Source: G713 sp034717835
GTDB lineage: Bacteria > Chloroflexota > Anaerolineae > B4-G1 > SLSP01
Length of the DNA stretch: 33,792 nt
Reading direction: 5' to 3'
Assembly (NCBI GenBank): GCA_034717835.1
Contig: JAYELZ010000220.1
Coordinates: 1-33,792, forward strand
Both the position numbers and the translations under genes were made by a program. Below the pieces are notes generated by a model. The model searched no databases, was not told where the DNA came from, and worked only from the letters and a program-made list of their open reading frames with translations. Positions 16,001 to 23,725 of the stretch are shown one piece after another; position 1 is the stretch's first letter; each line of letters begins with the position of its first letter.

Positions 16001-17554
16001 TTGGCCCAGTTGGAGCGTAGCGGCCTTATCCGGCCGGTCGATACGAATGGCGTCGATGCCGAAATGTCTTACGTTTTCCCTGACGCTCTGGTGCAAGAAG
16101 TGGCCTACGCTAGCCTGCCGGTGGAGAGCCGCCAGCGATTCCACCGGCAAATTGGAGAGGTTTTAGAAGAAACCTTTGCCGGCAAATTAGAACAGGCCTG
16201 CGATCTACTGGCTTATCATTTCAATCGCAGCAATGATGAGTTCCAAGCGATCACGTATCTGGAGATGGCCGGACAGGTGGCGCAGGCCAAATCCGCCAAT
16301 GAGACGGCGCGGCAACATTATACGGATTTATTAGAGCGGTTAGGAGCGCGGGAAGCCACGTGGCAGAAACGGTTTGATATCCTCGCCCAGCGCCAAAAGA
16401 TCTATGATCTGTGGGGCGAACAGGAGCAGCGCCAGGCAGATTTGGAGCTTATGCTCTCTCTGGCCGAGATGTATGCTGACCAGGGGCGACGCTCCGCTGC
16501 GCTCAACACTCTGGCCGATCTCTATTTCAAGACGGGCCGTTACGCTGCTGCGGAATCCGCCGCGCGTGAAGCTCTGGCGATCAAAGAGTCGCGGGGAGAT
16601 CTCGCCGGTCAAGCTACGGCCCTCAACACCATCGGCGTGTTGAACTACGTGCGCGGCGATTATGATAGCGCGCGCCAGCCCCTGGAGCAGGCTGCTGCGC
16701 TCCGGCGGCAGATCCAAGACCCCGAAGGCGAGGCCTGGAGCATGATGTACTTGGGCATGATCGATTTCAAGCGCGGTAATTATAGTGCGGCCTCGGATTA
16801 TCACTGGCAGGCCCTGATCAGAGCGCGGGAACGGAAGGATTGGTTCCAAGAGAGCATTCACTTGACCAATATGGCGCACGTCACCTTGAGCATGGGAAAA
16901 TATGAGGCCGCACTCCAGCAGTTCCAGGACGCGCTGGAGATGAAATCACGGAGCGGAGATCGCCTGGGACAAGGGTTCACGCTCTATGGTATCGGTCTGA
17001 GCTCCATTTACCTGGCCGATTACGAAGCCGCGGAGCAGGCCTTGCAACGCTCGTTGGCCTTGCGGCGGGAGATTGCTGATGAGCGGGGCGTTAGCTATTC
17101 GCTCCACGGGCTGGGATTGGCTAAGTTGCAGCAGCAACAATATCAGTCCGCGCGGGAGTGTTTCCAGCAGGCGTTGGAAGTGCGCACGCGCCTGGGTTTG
17201 AAAACTGAGATTGTCGCCGACCTATCGTATTTAGGACGGACTTATCTGGGATTAGGGCAGCTGGCGGAGGCGCGAGAGACATCGGAACGGGCGCTTGACC
17301 TCTTAGCGGAGCAGAAAAATGTAGGCGAGGTGCAGCGGCTTTACTTGAATCACTATCATATTCTTCAAGCGTTGGCAGATCCGGACGCCGTCGAGTTTTT
17401 GCAGCGCGCCCAACAGGCCATGCTGGAGCAGGCTAAGCGCATCGCGGATGACCAGGAGCGGCAAGGCTTCTTGGAAAACGTCAGCGTTAATCGGGAGATC
17501 AAAGCGTTGGTGCGGAATGGCATTCCGCGTTACACAATTTCTCCAACAGCGTGA
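13058..17554 (+). CDS. two-domain class III nucleotidyl cyclase with zinc ribbons, AAA-type ATPase and TPRs
   Basis: A 1498-residue cytoplasmic protein. In order: two zinc ribbons (Cys3-Cys20 and Cys30-Cys47, each CxxC...CxxC); cyclase domain C1 (about 165-330); cyclase domain C2 (about 418-575); an ATPase with Walker A GKSGLGKS (656-663) and Walker B VVIALDDLHWAD (Asp797-798); then TPR-like repeats from about 1090 to near the end. C1 keeps both metal aspartates (Asp172, Asp222) but has lost the base-selecting Asp and the Arg (Leu308, Gln315). C2 has Asn427 for the first metal Asp but keeps Asp554, Asn557 and Arg561. The halves therefore complement each other into one site. ATP-to-cAMP is more likely than GTP-to-cGMP, but specificity is not certain, and the usual C2 lysine is not obvious. 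ATG 13058 is chosen because AAGGAAGG precedes it and the zinc ribbon starts there. Confidence 0.9.
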   Translation: MNCPYCGIPNPPQARFCMGCGHQLLHAIICTTCHTALPPDAKYCYHCGAPVLATLSGTELVPAASLLREATAQSVPTTFAVPPTVAGGELAQLPAPRPLRELLPDLQRYLPAALYEPLERRPTEQHFIRLRIHLTALLATVKTYLPRPVVMAPQPAGEPAGGICRGVFVFVDVSGFTPLSENLKSLGVAGAEQITAIINGLFSELVGALFEHGGTLLKFGGDALLGLFQAETEDELAGHALLAVQAALAMQAVMQQDKFTAIKTPGGTQALQIKCGISSGSYFAAHIGTPPEPELGRNGAMAYVTTGLTVNLAEQAEGHAHPGEIAITAETVARLTVPVETGAVTRNPDEDFLLVREAPPAAVGTLGRVVLPEPPEGELQAQITYLVERLNRLTAYLSNELISRIVTNPGDAHIAPGHRPVTVMFVNYVGISELIEDLGESQPELITAQLNSYFVHMVEVVEKYEGIVARMDQYAVGDRLVIFFGAPRAHEDDPVRAVYTALEMQQAVRHYFSALQTPAGIYRFRQRVGINTGHLFAGNVGAHELRQEYTLMGDDINMAARLMSTASWRAILISQATRERVAPFFELQDLGALRVKGKELLIHTFKVLERREEIGRTRGLDCGESPLTGRDEVLATLKVSTRELLRGRGKIVSLIGKSGLGKSRLTREVRSWLLTADLPEGADQVQWLEGQSLSFSEQMHYWLAVQIFQGVLALERAATSDDILFALWEKGEELLGKETAREAIPFLAHLMDLELEGEWAKWVEELDPGVRQKQTFWAAREFFTAAAREQPVVIALDDLHWADEASLALLENLLSVTDQAPLLFWFIFRTRRDKGCWRLRDRAASAFLHRYTEVLLGPLSKAASRELLSKLLPGAEFTPEAEQEILDKAAGNPFYLEEVVRSLIDDSAVIPDPTAEGRWQITGKIEQITVPSTLQAAIVARMDRLTEDARRALQMASVIGRRFQVGLLRQLAGAETRLDAWLAQLERSGLIRPVDTNGVDAEMSYVFPDALVQEVAYASLPVESRQRFHRQIGEVLEETFAGKLEQACDLLAYHFNRSNDEFQAITYLEMAGQVAQAKSANETARQHYTDLLERLGAREATWQKRFDILAQRQKIYDLWGEQEQRQADLELMLSLAEMYADQGRRSAALNTLADLYFKTGRYAAAESAAREALAIKESRGDLAGQATALNTIGVLNYVRGDYDSARQPLEQAAALRRQIQDPEGEAWSMMYLGMIDFKRGNYSAASDYHWQALIRARERKDWFQESIHLTNMAHVTLSMGKYEAALQQFQDALEMKSRSGDRLGQGFTLYGIGLSSIYLADYEAAEQALQRSLALRREIADERGVSYSLHGLGLAKLQQQQYQSARECFQQALEVRTRLGLKTEIVADLSYLGRTYLGLGQLAEARETSERALDLLAEQKNVGEVQRLYLNHYHILQALADPDAVEFLQRAQQAMLEQAKRIADDQERQGFLENVSVNREIKALVRNGIPRYTISPTA

Positions 17555-18116
17555 TGTTCTCCAATTTCTGGTGACGACGGAGCGTTTGGGCCGCCGGGGT
17601 AAAATACTTATGCGCGCGCAGAAAATCCCCTTGCTGCCGGTACCAACTCTTGAGCGGCAGTTCTATCCTGTGCAAGATCAACTCCTCGCGCAAATTGTGA
17701 CTCGTCTCCAAAAAATCATCCCGCCCCAGCGAGTCCAGATCTGCATCGCAAAGCAACTCCTCCAAAAATGTGTTGGGATTCTGGGGTAGTTGTGTTGCCA
17801 ATATCATCCCCTCAATAACCTTGATCTGCGTGGGACTGTACCCAAAACGGGGTAGCGTCTCCGCCGCGATTTGCGCGCCCAGCGGTTCATTGTGGATATA
17901 GCGCGCAACGTAGCCGAGGTCGTGGTACAAGGCGGCGGTCTGCACTAGAAGGAGCTCTTCCGCCCCTAGTTGGGAGAGCGTGGCCAATCTCTCCGCCGCG
18001 GGCAACACGTCATCCCGCGTGTGGTGGATGCCGTGGTAGGGTAGATCCGCTGGCAACTCCGCCGCCAGACGTGCCAAGACGTATCTTCGCGCGCGTTCCA
18101 AATCAGGATTACTCAT
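17499..18116 (-). CDS. HD-domain phosphohydrolase
   Basis: A 205-residue protein of the HD superfamily of metal-dependent phosphohydrolases. Metal ligands are visible: His28, His31-His32 in PYHGIHHTRDD, His65-Asp66 in AALYHDLGYV and the later acidic stretch CDADLDSLGRDD (Asp124-Asp128). The family includes nucleotide phosphatases, cyclic-nucleotide and (p)ppGpp phosphodiesterases, so the substrate is open. Its last 56 bases overlap the end of the convergent cyclase gene. Together with that cyclase and the cNMP-binding kinase, a role in removing the cyclic nucleotide is an attractive guess only. Confidence 0.85.
   Translation of the reverse strand: MSNPDLERARRYVLARLAAELPADLPYHGIHHTRDDVLPAAERLATLSQLGAEELLLVQTAALYHDLGYVARYIHNEPLGAQIAAETLPRFGYSPTQIKVIEGMILATQLPQNPNTFLEELLCDADLDSLGRDDFLETSHNLREELILHRIELPLKSWYRQQGDFLRAHKYFTPAAQTLRRHQKLENITLLEKLCNAECHSAPTL
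17512..17528. terminator. palindrome in the overlap of two convergent genes
   Basis: GCGGAATG and CATTCCGC flank a single G, a perfect 8-base inverted repeat inside the 56-base overlap of the cyclase and HD genes. It could form a short hairpin in either message. There is no T-run, so a termination role is a weak guess; it may just be coding sequence. Confidence 0.25.
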
Positions 18117-18135
18117 TCTCGCTCATTTACTCATT

Positions 18136-18295
18136 TGTGGCTCGGCCGGGAGATCGGCCACAGCTGCTAGGGAAATCTGCACATTCGCCATTTGCCTTTT
18201 ACCTGTGTTCATCTCGCGCGCCTGGCGACTGAAGTCGCGGCTATCTTTGCCAAGTCCACCTCCGTGGACTAGTTCGGCGCAGACCGACTTGGCAA
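18136..18295. repeat. cluster of palindromic filler elements, incl. family B copy 1
   Basis: The 195-base gap between the HD gene and mfd holds several inverted repeats: TGTGGC/GCCACA (18136-18162), GCGACT(GA)AGTCGC (18225-18238), AGTCCAC(CTCC)GTGGACT (18253-18270) and an outer pair TTGCCAAGTC/GACTTGGCAA (18247-18256, 18286-18295). The 14-base GCGACTGAAGTCGC recurs exactly at 25850-25863. These look like REP- or IS200-end-like debris; no transposase is present. Confidence 0.65.
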
Positions 18296-18311
18296 CCGTT
18301 CTCTCACTCGC

Positions 18312-21300
18312 TCATTTGCCTTCTCGCTCCTTCGCTAACTCCTCCAAAACCCATTGGAGGTTCGCCAGCCAGTGCTCCGGTTGGCGTGTGAGCGGCAGCC
18401 AGATGCCGGTGTTGCCCAGACGGGCGCGTTGGCCCAATGTCTGGCGCAACTGGAGAAATTGTGCCGGGGTGAGGGCGCGGGGCCAACGTGGAGTGAGGAC
18501 GATTTGCCCGTTTTGGACGGTGATGCTGGGTACGTGGGCGTCGCGGGCCAGGACTTTGAGCCGCAGTTGGACGATGAGATTCTCCGCCTGCGGGGGGAGG
18601 GGGCCGAAGCGATCCGCCAGTTCTGCTTGCAACTCGGCGATCTCCGCGACGCTGGTCAGGGCGGCCATGCGCCGGTAGAGGCGGAGGCGCAAATCGCCGG
18701 CGGGGACGTAGTCGGGCGGCAGTCCGACGGCCAGCGGTAACTCAATGGTGATCGCGCCGATGGGTTCCGGGGGGGGCGGCTCTCCAGCGCGCTCCGCCTT
18801 GAGCCGCGTCACCGCTTGCTGGAGCATTTTGGTGTAGAGCGTGAATCCCACGGCGGCGATGTGCCCGTGTTGCCGGGCGCCCAGCAATTCCCCCGCCCCG
18901 CGCAACTCCAGGTCGCGCAAGGCGATGGCGAAACCTCCTCCCACGCTGGGACTGCTCTGCAATGCTTGGAGCCGTTCCTGGCCCTCCTCCGTCCTTTTCC
19001 GGCTCTGGAAGAGGTAAGCATAGCCCCGGCGCGTGCCGCGCCCGACGCGCCCGCGTAGTTGGTAGAGCTGCGCCAGCCCAAAATGATCGGCGTTTTCGAC
19101 GATGAGGGTATTGGCATTGGGAAAATCCAGCCCGCTTTCGATGATGGTGGTGGCGATTAGCAGGTCTATCTCCTTGGCGGTGAATCGCTCCATCACCTGA
19201 GCTAATTTGCGTTCCGGCAGCTGTCCATGCGCCACTGCGATGCGCGCCTCCGGTAGCAACCGTTCCAGCTGTTTTCGCACTCCTCCGATGGTCGCTACGC
19301 GGTTATGTAGATAGAACGCTTGCCCGTGGCGTTTCATCTCGCGGAGCACGGCGCGGCGGACCACGTCGGCATCGTAGGGGCCAATGTAGGTGGAGATGGG
19401 CAGCCGTTCCTGGGGCGGCGTCTCGATGATGTTGATGTCGCGCACGCTCGTCAAGCCCATGTAGAGCGTGCGGGGGATCGGCGTCGCCGTCAAAGTGAGC
19501 ACATCCACGCCAGAGGCAGCGAAAACCGGTTGCGCCTCGGAATCCGTTGTCTCGGTGCGGAGCTGCTTGAGCCGCTCCTTGTGGGTTACGCCAAAACGCT
19601 GTTCCTCATCAATGATGACCAGCCCCAACTCCTTGAAATGCACATCCTGCTGGAGGAGGCGGTGAGTGCCAATGACGATATCGACGTTCCCTTTACGGAG
19701 CTCGCGGAGAATTTGGTCTTGCTCGCGCTCCGTGCGGAAGCGGGAGAGGAGCTCCACCTTCACCGGGAAGGGAGTCAACCGGTCGCGGAAGGTCTGGTAG
19801 TGTTGTTGGGCCAAGATGGTGGTGGGAACCAACATGGCGACCTGTTGGTTATCCATCACGGCTTTGAAGGCTGCCCGCAGAGCTACCTCAGTTTTGCCGT
19901 AGCCTGAATCGCCGCAGATCAAGCGATCCATGGGGTGCGGTGCTTCCATATCCTCCTTGACGTCCTGGATCGCTTGCAGCTGGTCGGCGGTCTCCAGGTA
20001 GGGAAAGGAGGCCGCGAGTTCGGTTTGCCAGACGCTGTCTGGAGCAAAGGCGTGACCGGCCATCACCTGGCGGGCGGCGTAGAGCTGGAGCAATTCCTGG
20101 GCCAGCTCGCTGGCGGCGCGTTGCACGCGCTGCTTGAGCGTGGCCCAACTTTGCGTTCCCAGCCGGTGGAGCCGGGGGCCGCGTCCCTCCGCGCCCACGT
20201 AGCGGGTGAGCCGCTCCGCCTGTTGGATGGGAACTAAAAGCTGGTCGTGCTCGGCGTATTCCAGGAGCAGATACTCGCGTTTGATATTATCCACACTGCG
20301 TTCCACCAGCCCGTGGAAGATGCCGATGCCGTAATCCTCGTGGACTACCGCGCTGCCCGGTTCCAGATCGCTGAAGGAGACCTCCGGGGCCTGGGCGCGG
20401 CGGCGGGGACGGCGGCGCGGTTCTGGCGGCCGCCAACCGAAGATCTCCTCGTCGGTGATCAGATGCCGGACGCGGTTGGCTCGCGTGAGTTGCCAGCCGG
20501 ACGGCGCGGTCCCCTGCACAAAGGAGATTTGCGCTGGCGGTGGGGTGGTGAGACTCTGATGTACCGGCGGCGGGTCTGCTTCTCGCCAGAGATCAGCCAG
20601 CCGCGCGGCTTGCCGGCTGACCACGACCACTTGATCGCCTAGCTCCACCCACTGCCGGATATGGCCCAGTGCCATGCCCACATCCCCGCCGAAATGCGGC
20701 TCCGGCGTGAAGAGCTCCGCCAGCAGGCCGCTTTCCCCAGGGGCGAAAGGGAGCACCATCCGCCCGGCCAACGCCGTCTGCCAGCGCGACCAGGGCACGT
20801 AGGGGCTGGGCGCGTTTGCCAAGATGCGCCGCCCGGCGATAGCCAGCTCGCGTTGTTCCTCGGCTTCTAATTCCAATTCTCGCCAGCTCTGGGGTAGCAG
20901 CGGGGCGTTGTCGAGTAAAATCAGCGCTTTTTGAGGAAGATAGCTCAACAGAGTGTCGAGCTCTCCGTAGAGGGTGGGGAGGTAAAATTCCAGCGTGGGA
21001 AAGGGGCCGCCCGCGCGCAGATTTTCCACATCCTCTGCCAGCGGCGCGTGGACTTCTGGCGGCAGCTCGCCGGCCAGCAACGTTTCCAGGGCTTGCAAGG
21101 CGCGCTCGCCGTCGCGGGGCAGCGCCTCGCGCACCGGCGTGATCCAGAAAGTCTGCGCGTGGTTGGTTGAGCGCTGCGTCGCTGGGTCAAAGGTGCGGAG
21201 GCTCTCGATCTCGCGCCCGAAGAACTCCAACCGGTAAGGCTGCGGGGAGTGGGGCGGGAAGATATCCAGGATCCCGCCGCGACTGCTCAACTGACCCGGC

Positions 21301-21845
21301 ATTTCCACCACGCTCACCGCCTCGTAGCCGACTCCCTGGCAGTGGCGCGCCAATCCGGGGAGGGAGTATTGCTCGCCCACTTTGATCTGGCGGGCGGCCT
21401 TGAGGAATTGGCGGTAGGGTAGGGGGCGTTGCAGCAACGCGCGCACGGAGGCGACGACTACTGGCGGGGCAGCTCCCGGCAGCGCTCCCCGGCGGTGCAG
21501 AAAGAGCGTGGAGAGCACCCGGAGCCGGTCAGCGATCACCTCTGGCGGCCAGGGAGCGCGCTCGTAGGGAAAGACCGGCGGGGCGGGGAACGTGAGCAGA
21601 CGTGCGGGCCGCTCCATCCACAGACGGAGCGTTTGGATAAGTCGCTGGCTCTCTTTGGCGGTGGGGGTGACGATCAGAGTGGGTTGCTCGGTCTGCTCCG
21701 CGACCAGGGTAGCTAGCAGGGGGGGAAGGGCTGCTGCCAGTATTTCTTGAGGCGGCAGTTCTAATCCGGCCGCGGTCTCGCTGGTCACTTTGCGATAGGC
21801 TGGATGTTCGCGAATCCACTTTTGCAAACCGTGTAAGGTAGTCAT
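18312..21845 (-). CDS. mfd: transcription-repair coupling factor Mfd
   Basis: A 1177-residue DNA translocase that pushes stalled RNA polymerase off DNA and recruits UvrA for nucleotide excision repair. The UvrB-like N-terminal module is recognisable (ELPPQEILAA, MPGQLSSRGGILDIFPP near 182-197). The RNA-polymerase-interaction domain starts near LEPGSAVVHEDYGIGIFHG (about 494-512). Helicase motifs follow: GDSGYGKTEVALRAAF (Walker A, 645-652), DEEQRFGV (746-753), TATPIPRTLYMGL (786-798) and QLRGRVGRG (928-936), then the TRCF C-terminal domain. About 16 extra residues (TETTDSEAQPVFAAS) sit between DEEQ and TATP compared with usual Mfd. No ribosome-binding site precedes the ATG: the eight-base repeat array ends six bases upstream. 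Expression may depend on read-through from pth. Confidence 0.97.
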   Translation of the reverse strand: MTTLHGLQKWIREHPAYRKVTSETAAGLELPPQEILAAALPPLLATLVAEQTEQPTLIVTPTAKESQRLIQTLRLWMERPARLLTFPAPPVFPYERAPWPPEVIADRLRVLSTLFLHRRGALPGAAPPVVVASVRALLQRPLPYRQFLKAARQIKVGEQYSLPGLARHCQGVGYEAVSVVEMPGQLSSRGGILDIFPPHSPQPYRLEFFGREIESLRTFDPATQRSTNHAQTFWITPVREALPRDGERALQALETLLAGELPPEVHAPLAEDVENLRAGGPFPTLEFYLPTLYGELDTLLSYLPQKALILLDNAPLLPQSWRELELEAEEQRELAIAGRRILANAPSPYVPWSRWQTALAGRMVLPFAPGESGLLAELFTPEPHFGGDVGMALGHIRQWVELGDQVVVVSRQAARLADLWREADPPPVHQSLTTPPPAQISFVQGTAPSGWQLTRANRVRHLITDEEIFGWRPPEPRRRPRRRAQAPEVSFSDLEPGSAVVHEDYGIGIFHGLVERSVDNIKREYLLLEYAEHDQLLVPIQQAERLTRYVGAEGRGPRLHRLGTQSWATLKQRVQRAASELAQELLQLYAARQVMAGHAFAPDSVWQTELAASFPYLETADQLQAIQDVKEDMEAPHPMDRLICGDSGYGKTEVALRAAFKAVMDNQQVAMLVPTTILAQQHYQTFRDRLTPFPVKVELLSRFRTEREQDQILRELRKGNVDIVIGTHRLLQQDVHFKELGLVIIDEEQRFGVTHKERLKQLRTETTDSEAQPVFAASGVDVLTLTATPIPRTLYMGLTSVRDINIIETPPQERLPISTYIGPYDADVVRRAVLREMKRHGQAFYLHNRVATIGGVRKQLERLLPEARIAVAHGQLPERKLAQVMERFTAKEIDLLIATTIIESGLDFPNANTLIVENADHFGLAQLYQLRGRVGRGTRRGYAYLFQSRKRTEEGQERLQALQSSPSVGGGFAIALRDLELRGAGELLGARQHGHIAAVGFTLYTKMLQQAVTRLKAERAGEPPPPEPIGAITIELPLAVGLPPDYVPAGDLRLRLYRRMAALTSVAEIAELQAELADRFGPLPPQAENLIVQLRLKVLARDAHVPSITVQNGQIVLTPRWPRALTPAQFLQLRQTLGQRARLGNTGIWLPLTRQPEHWLANLQWVLEELAKEREGK

Positions 21846-21851
21846 GTGAGA

Positions 21852-22059
21852 TAGTCTGGTAGTCTGGTAGTCTGATAGTCTGATAGTCTGATAGTCTGAT
21901 AGTCTGGTAGTCTGGTAGTCTGGTAGTCTGGTAGTCGGATAGTCTGATAGTCTGATAGTCTGATAGTCTAGTAGTCTGATAGTCTGATAGTCTGATAGTC
22001 TGATAGTCTGATAGTCTGGTAGTCTGGTAGTCTAGTGGTCTGGTAGTCTAGTAGTCTGA
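21852..22059. repeat. 26 tandem copies of an 8-base unit TAGTCTGR
   Basis: Counted by eye, 208 bases split exactly into 26 contiguous eight-base units. Most are TAGTCTGA or TAGTCTGG; variants are TAGTCGGA (21932), TAGTCTAG (21964, 22028, 22044) and TGGTCTGG (22036). On the minus strand the units read YCAGACTA and lie immediately before the mfd start codon. Flanking 22060-22120 continues with ATTTGC-type filler sequence, also seen near 18190 and 31335. Eight is not a multiple of three, so copy-number change would shift any frame through it. Confidence 0.95.
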
Positions 22060-22092
22060 GGGGCGAGTAGTCATTTGCTATTTGCCCATTTG

Positions 22093-22680
22093 CTATTCGC
22101 CACTTGGTATCTGCCATGTCATGCCCGGTTGCTGGAAAAGCGCCTCGCCGGTGAGCCAAGCCACGATCAATTTTTTTGCCAGACGCAACACGTCCCAGAC
22201 CACCGGCTGCTCTGGCGTGGAGAAATCTTGGAGCACGTAAGCGGCGGCGTCCATCCGGCCCGGCGGGCGTCCAATGCCCAACCGCAGACGGGGAATTTGG
22301 GAGGTTCCCAGGCGCTGGATAATCGAGCCGAGGCCCCGGTGTCCTCCAGCGCTCCCCGCCCGGCGGTACCGCAACGTGCCCAGCGGGATATCCAAATCGT
22401 CGTAGATAACCAAAATGCGTTCCGGCGGAATTTTGTAGAAATGGCTCAGAGGCTGGATAGCTTTCCCGCTCTCATTCATCCAGGTCTGCGGTTGGGCTAA
22501 GATGACGCGCTGGTTGCCGAGGGTGCCGTGAGCAGTGGCCGCGTGATGTTCGGAGCGTGATATCTCCAATCGGTAGGTGGTTGCTAATTCAGCCAGAGCT
22601 TGAAAGCCGATATTGTGTCGATTCTGAGCGTAGCGTGAGCCGGGATTGCCCAACCCCGCGAGGAGATGGAAAGCGGTCAT
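22093..22680 (-). CDS. pth: peptidyl-tRNA hydrolase
   Basis: A 195-residue enzyme that frees tRNA from peptidyl-tRNAs dropped by ribosomes. Family hallmarks: GLGNPGSRYAQNRHNIGF with catalytic His22, QPQTWMNESGKA, and DDLDIPLGTLRYRRAGSAGGHRGL spanning the substrate groove. An upstream in-frame ATG at 22776 would add 32 unrelated residues; ATG 22680 gives the family start and overlaps the TGA of the preceding gene in an ATGA arrangement, so translation is coupled. It lies between an Ig-like membrane protein and mfd, all on the minus strand. Confidence 0.96.
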   Translation of the reverse strand: MTAFHLLAGLGNPGSRYAQNRHNIGFQALAELATTYRLEISRSEHHAATAHGTLGNQRVILAQPQTWMNESGKAIQPLSHFYKIPPERILVIYDDLDIPLGTLRYRRAGSAGGHRGLGSIIQRLGTSQIPRLRLGIGRPPGRMDAAAYVLQDFSTPEQPVVWDVLRLAKKLIVAWLTGEALFQQPGMTWQIPSGE

Positions 22681-23432
22681 CGGGTACGTTGATGTTCCTG
22701 CTTGAGGTAATAGCGGAGCGCCGCCCGGCCCGCCATGTAAATCCCCCCGAAGATGTAGAGCAAGAATGCCAGCCACGCGCCGGAGACAAAGGCATCCTTC
22801 ATCTTTTCAGGGGAAAAAAGTGGTGCTTTCCCATCGTTCGCGGCTTCGGGGCCGTTTTCTGTGCCGGCGGCGGGGGCGGGGTTCAATGTGGGGGTGGGGC
22901 GCGGGGTTGACGCGGGCGGTTGTTCGATGGTGGGAGCGATGATAGCCCCTTCATCTGGGACTACGGTCGGCTCTGCTGCCGGGTCAACGGTGGGCGAGGC
23001 TGTGGGGGTGGGGGTCGGAGTCTCATCCGCGTTGGCGACCGTCAGTTCGTTGACGAAGTACAGATTGGGAGTGTCGTTGCCAACTTCGTAGACGGCGAGC
23101 GCCAACGTGTACTCCCCGTTGGGGATTTCGGTAGTATTCCACGTCGCCAGTGGCCCGTTGACTACCATGTTTTGCACTCCAAAGACGATGGGCACCCATT
23201 GAGAATCGGCGGTGGGACGTGGCCCCGGTGCGTAGAGCACCCCGTAGGCGTGGAAATTGTCGTGGGAAGCCGTGCCGGTGATGGCGACTTCGCCGCTTAC
23301 CATGCTCCCCTCGGCGGGGGAGGTGATGTTCCAGTTCTGTTGAGAGGTGGGGGCGGCCCAACCTGTGTGCGCGCCAGCAGAACTGCATACAATGATTAAG
23401 AGAGAAAAAAGGCTAAAAAACTTTACACGCAT
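22677..23432 (-). CDS. exported Ig-like protein with C-terminal membrane anchor
   Basis: A 251-residue protein of unknown function. A signal peptide (MRVKFFSLFSLLIIVCSSAGA) is followed by one bacterial Ig-like domain (ITSPAEGSMVSGEVAITGTA to NELTVAN), a long Pro/Thr-rich linker (about residues 135-190) and a C-terminal membrane helix near AFLLYIFGGIYMAGRAA with a basic tail. This is a cell-surface layout: outer domain, flexible spacer, anchor. ATG 23432 is chosen because GAGGAG precedes it and the signal peptide starts there. It overlaps pth by four bases, though a functional link to pth is not expected. It is divergent from another Ig-like membrane protein. Confidence 0.75.
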   Translation of the reverse strand: MRVKFFSLFSLLIIVCSSAGAHTGWAAPTSQQNWNITSPAEGSMVSGEVAITGTASHDNFHAYGVLYAPGPRPTADSQWVPIVFGVQNMVVNGPLATWNTTEIPNGEYTLALAVYEVGNDTPNLYFVNELTVANADETPTPTPTASPTVDPAAEPTVVPDEGAIIAPTIEQPPASTPRPTPTLNPAPAAGTENGPEAANDGKAPLFSPEKMKDAFVSGAWLAFLLYIFGGIYMAGRAALRYYLKQEHQRTR

Positions 23433-23491
23433 GTTTGCTCCTCGTAAGCTTATTGACGGTAAGTCTAACATGAAAGCTAAAAAGTGAAAGA

Positions 23492-23520
23492 TTGCCTATC
23501 CAGTCGAACTGTTATATACT
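23492..23520 (+). promoter_or_regulatory. promoter for the membrane protein at 23726
   Basis: TTGCCT (23492-23497), a 17-base spacer and TATACT (23515-23520). It would give a leader of about 200 bases to ATG 23726. The leader contains an imperfect hairpin at 23573-23627. Confidence 0.6.
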
Positions 23521-23572
23521 ATTGAGGCTCTTTGGGAATTCGCGGGGTCGAGTTAAAATTAACCATGGATTT

Positions 23573-23627
23573 CACGGATTAGCACGGAAAAAAGTAAAAA
23601 AATCAATGTAATCCGTGTAATCTGTGG
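23573..23627. repeat. imperfect inverted repeat in leader
   Basis: CACGGATTAGCACGGA (23573-23588) and TCCGTGTAATCTGTGG (23612-23627) pair with one bulge and one G-T. The sequence resembles common filler repeats of environmental Chloroflexota contigs (inference). It has no T-run. Confidence 0.5.
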
Positions 23628-23725
23628 TGAAAAATTTACGTCGCGTGGCGCTTGCCCCGCCAAGTCCCAGAGACCCACTATTGATAAGCAGCACTGTGCT
23701 TTTGCTTAGTTATCAGGAGGGTAAA

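Noticed and set aside
21852..22059. CRISPR array or repeat protein (a minus frame reads DYQTIRLSDYQT...)
   Set aside because: The units are 8 bases with no spacers, and the frame is just translated microsatellite broken by TAG in the CTAG variants.
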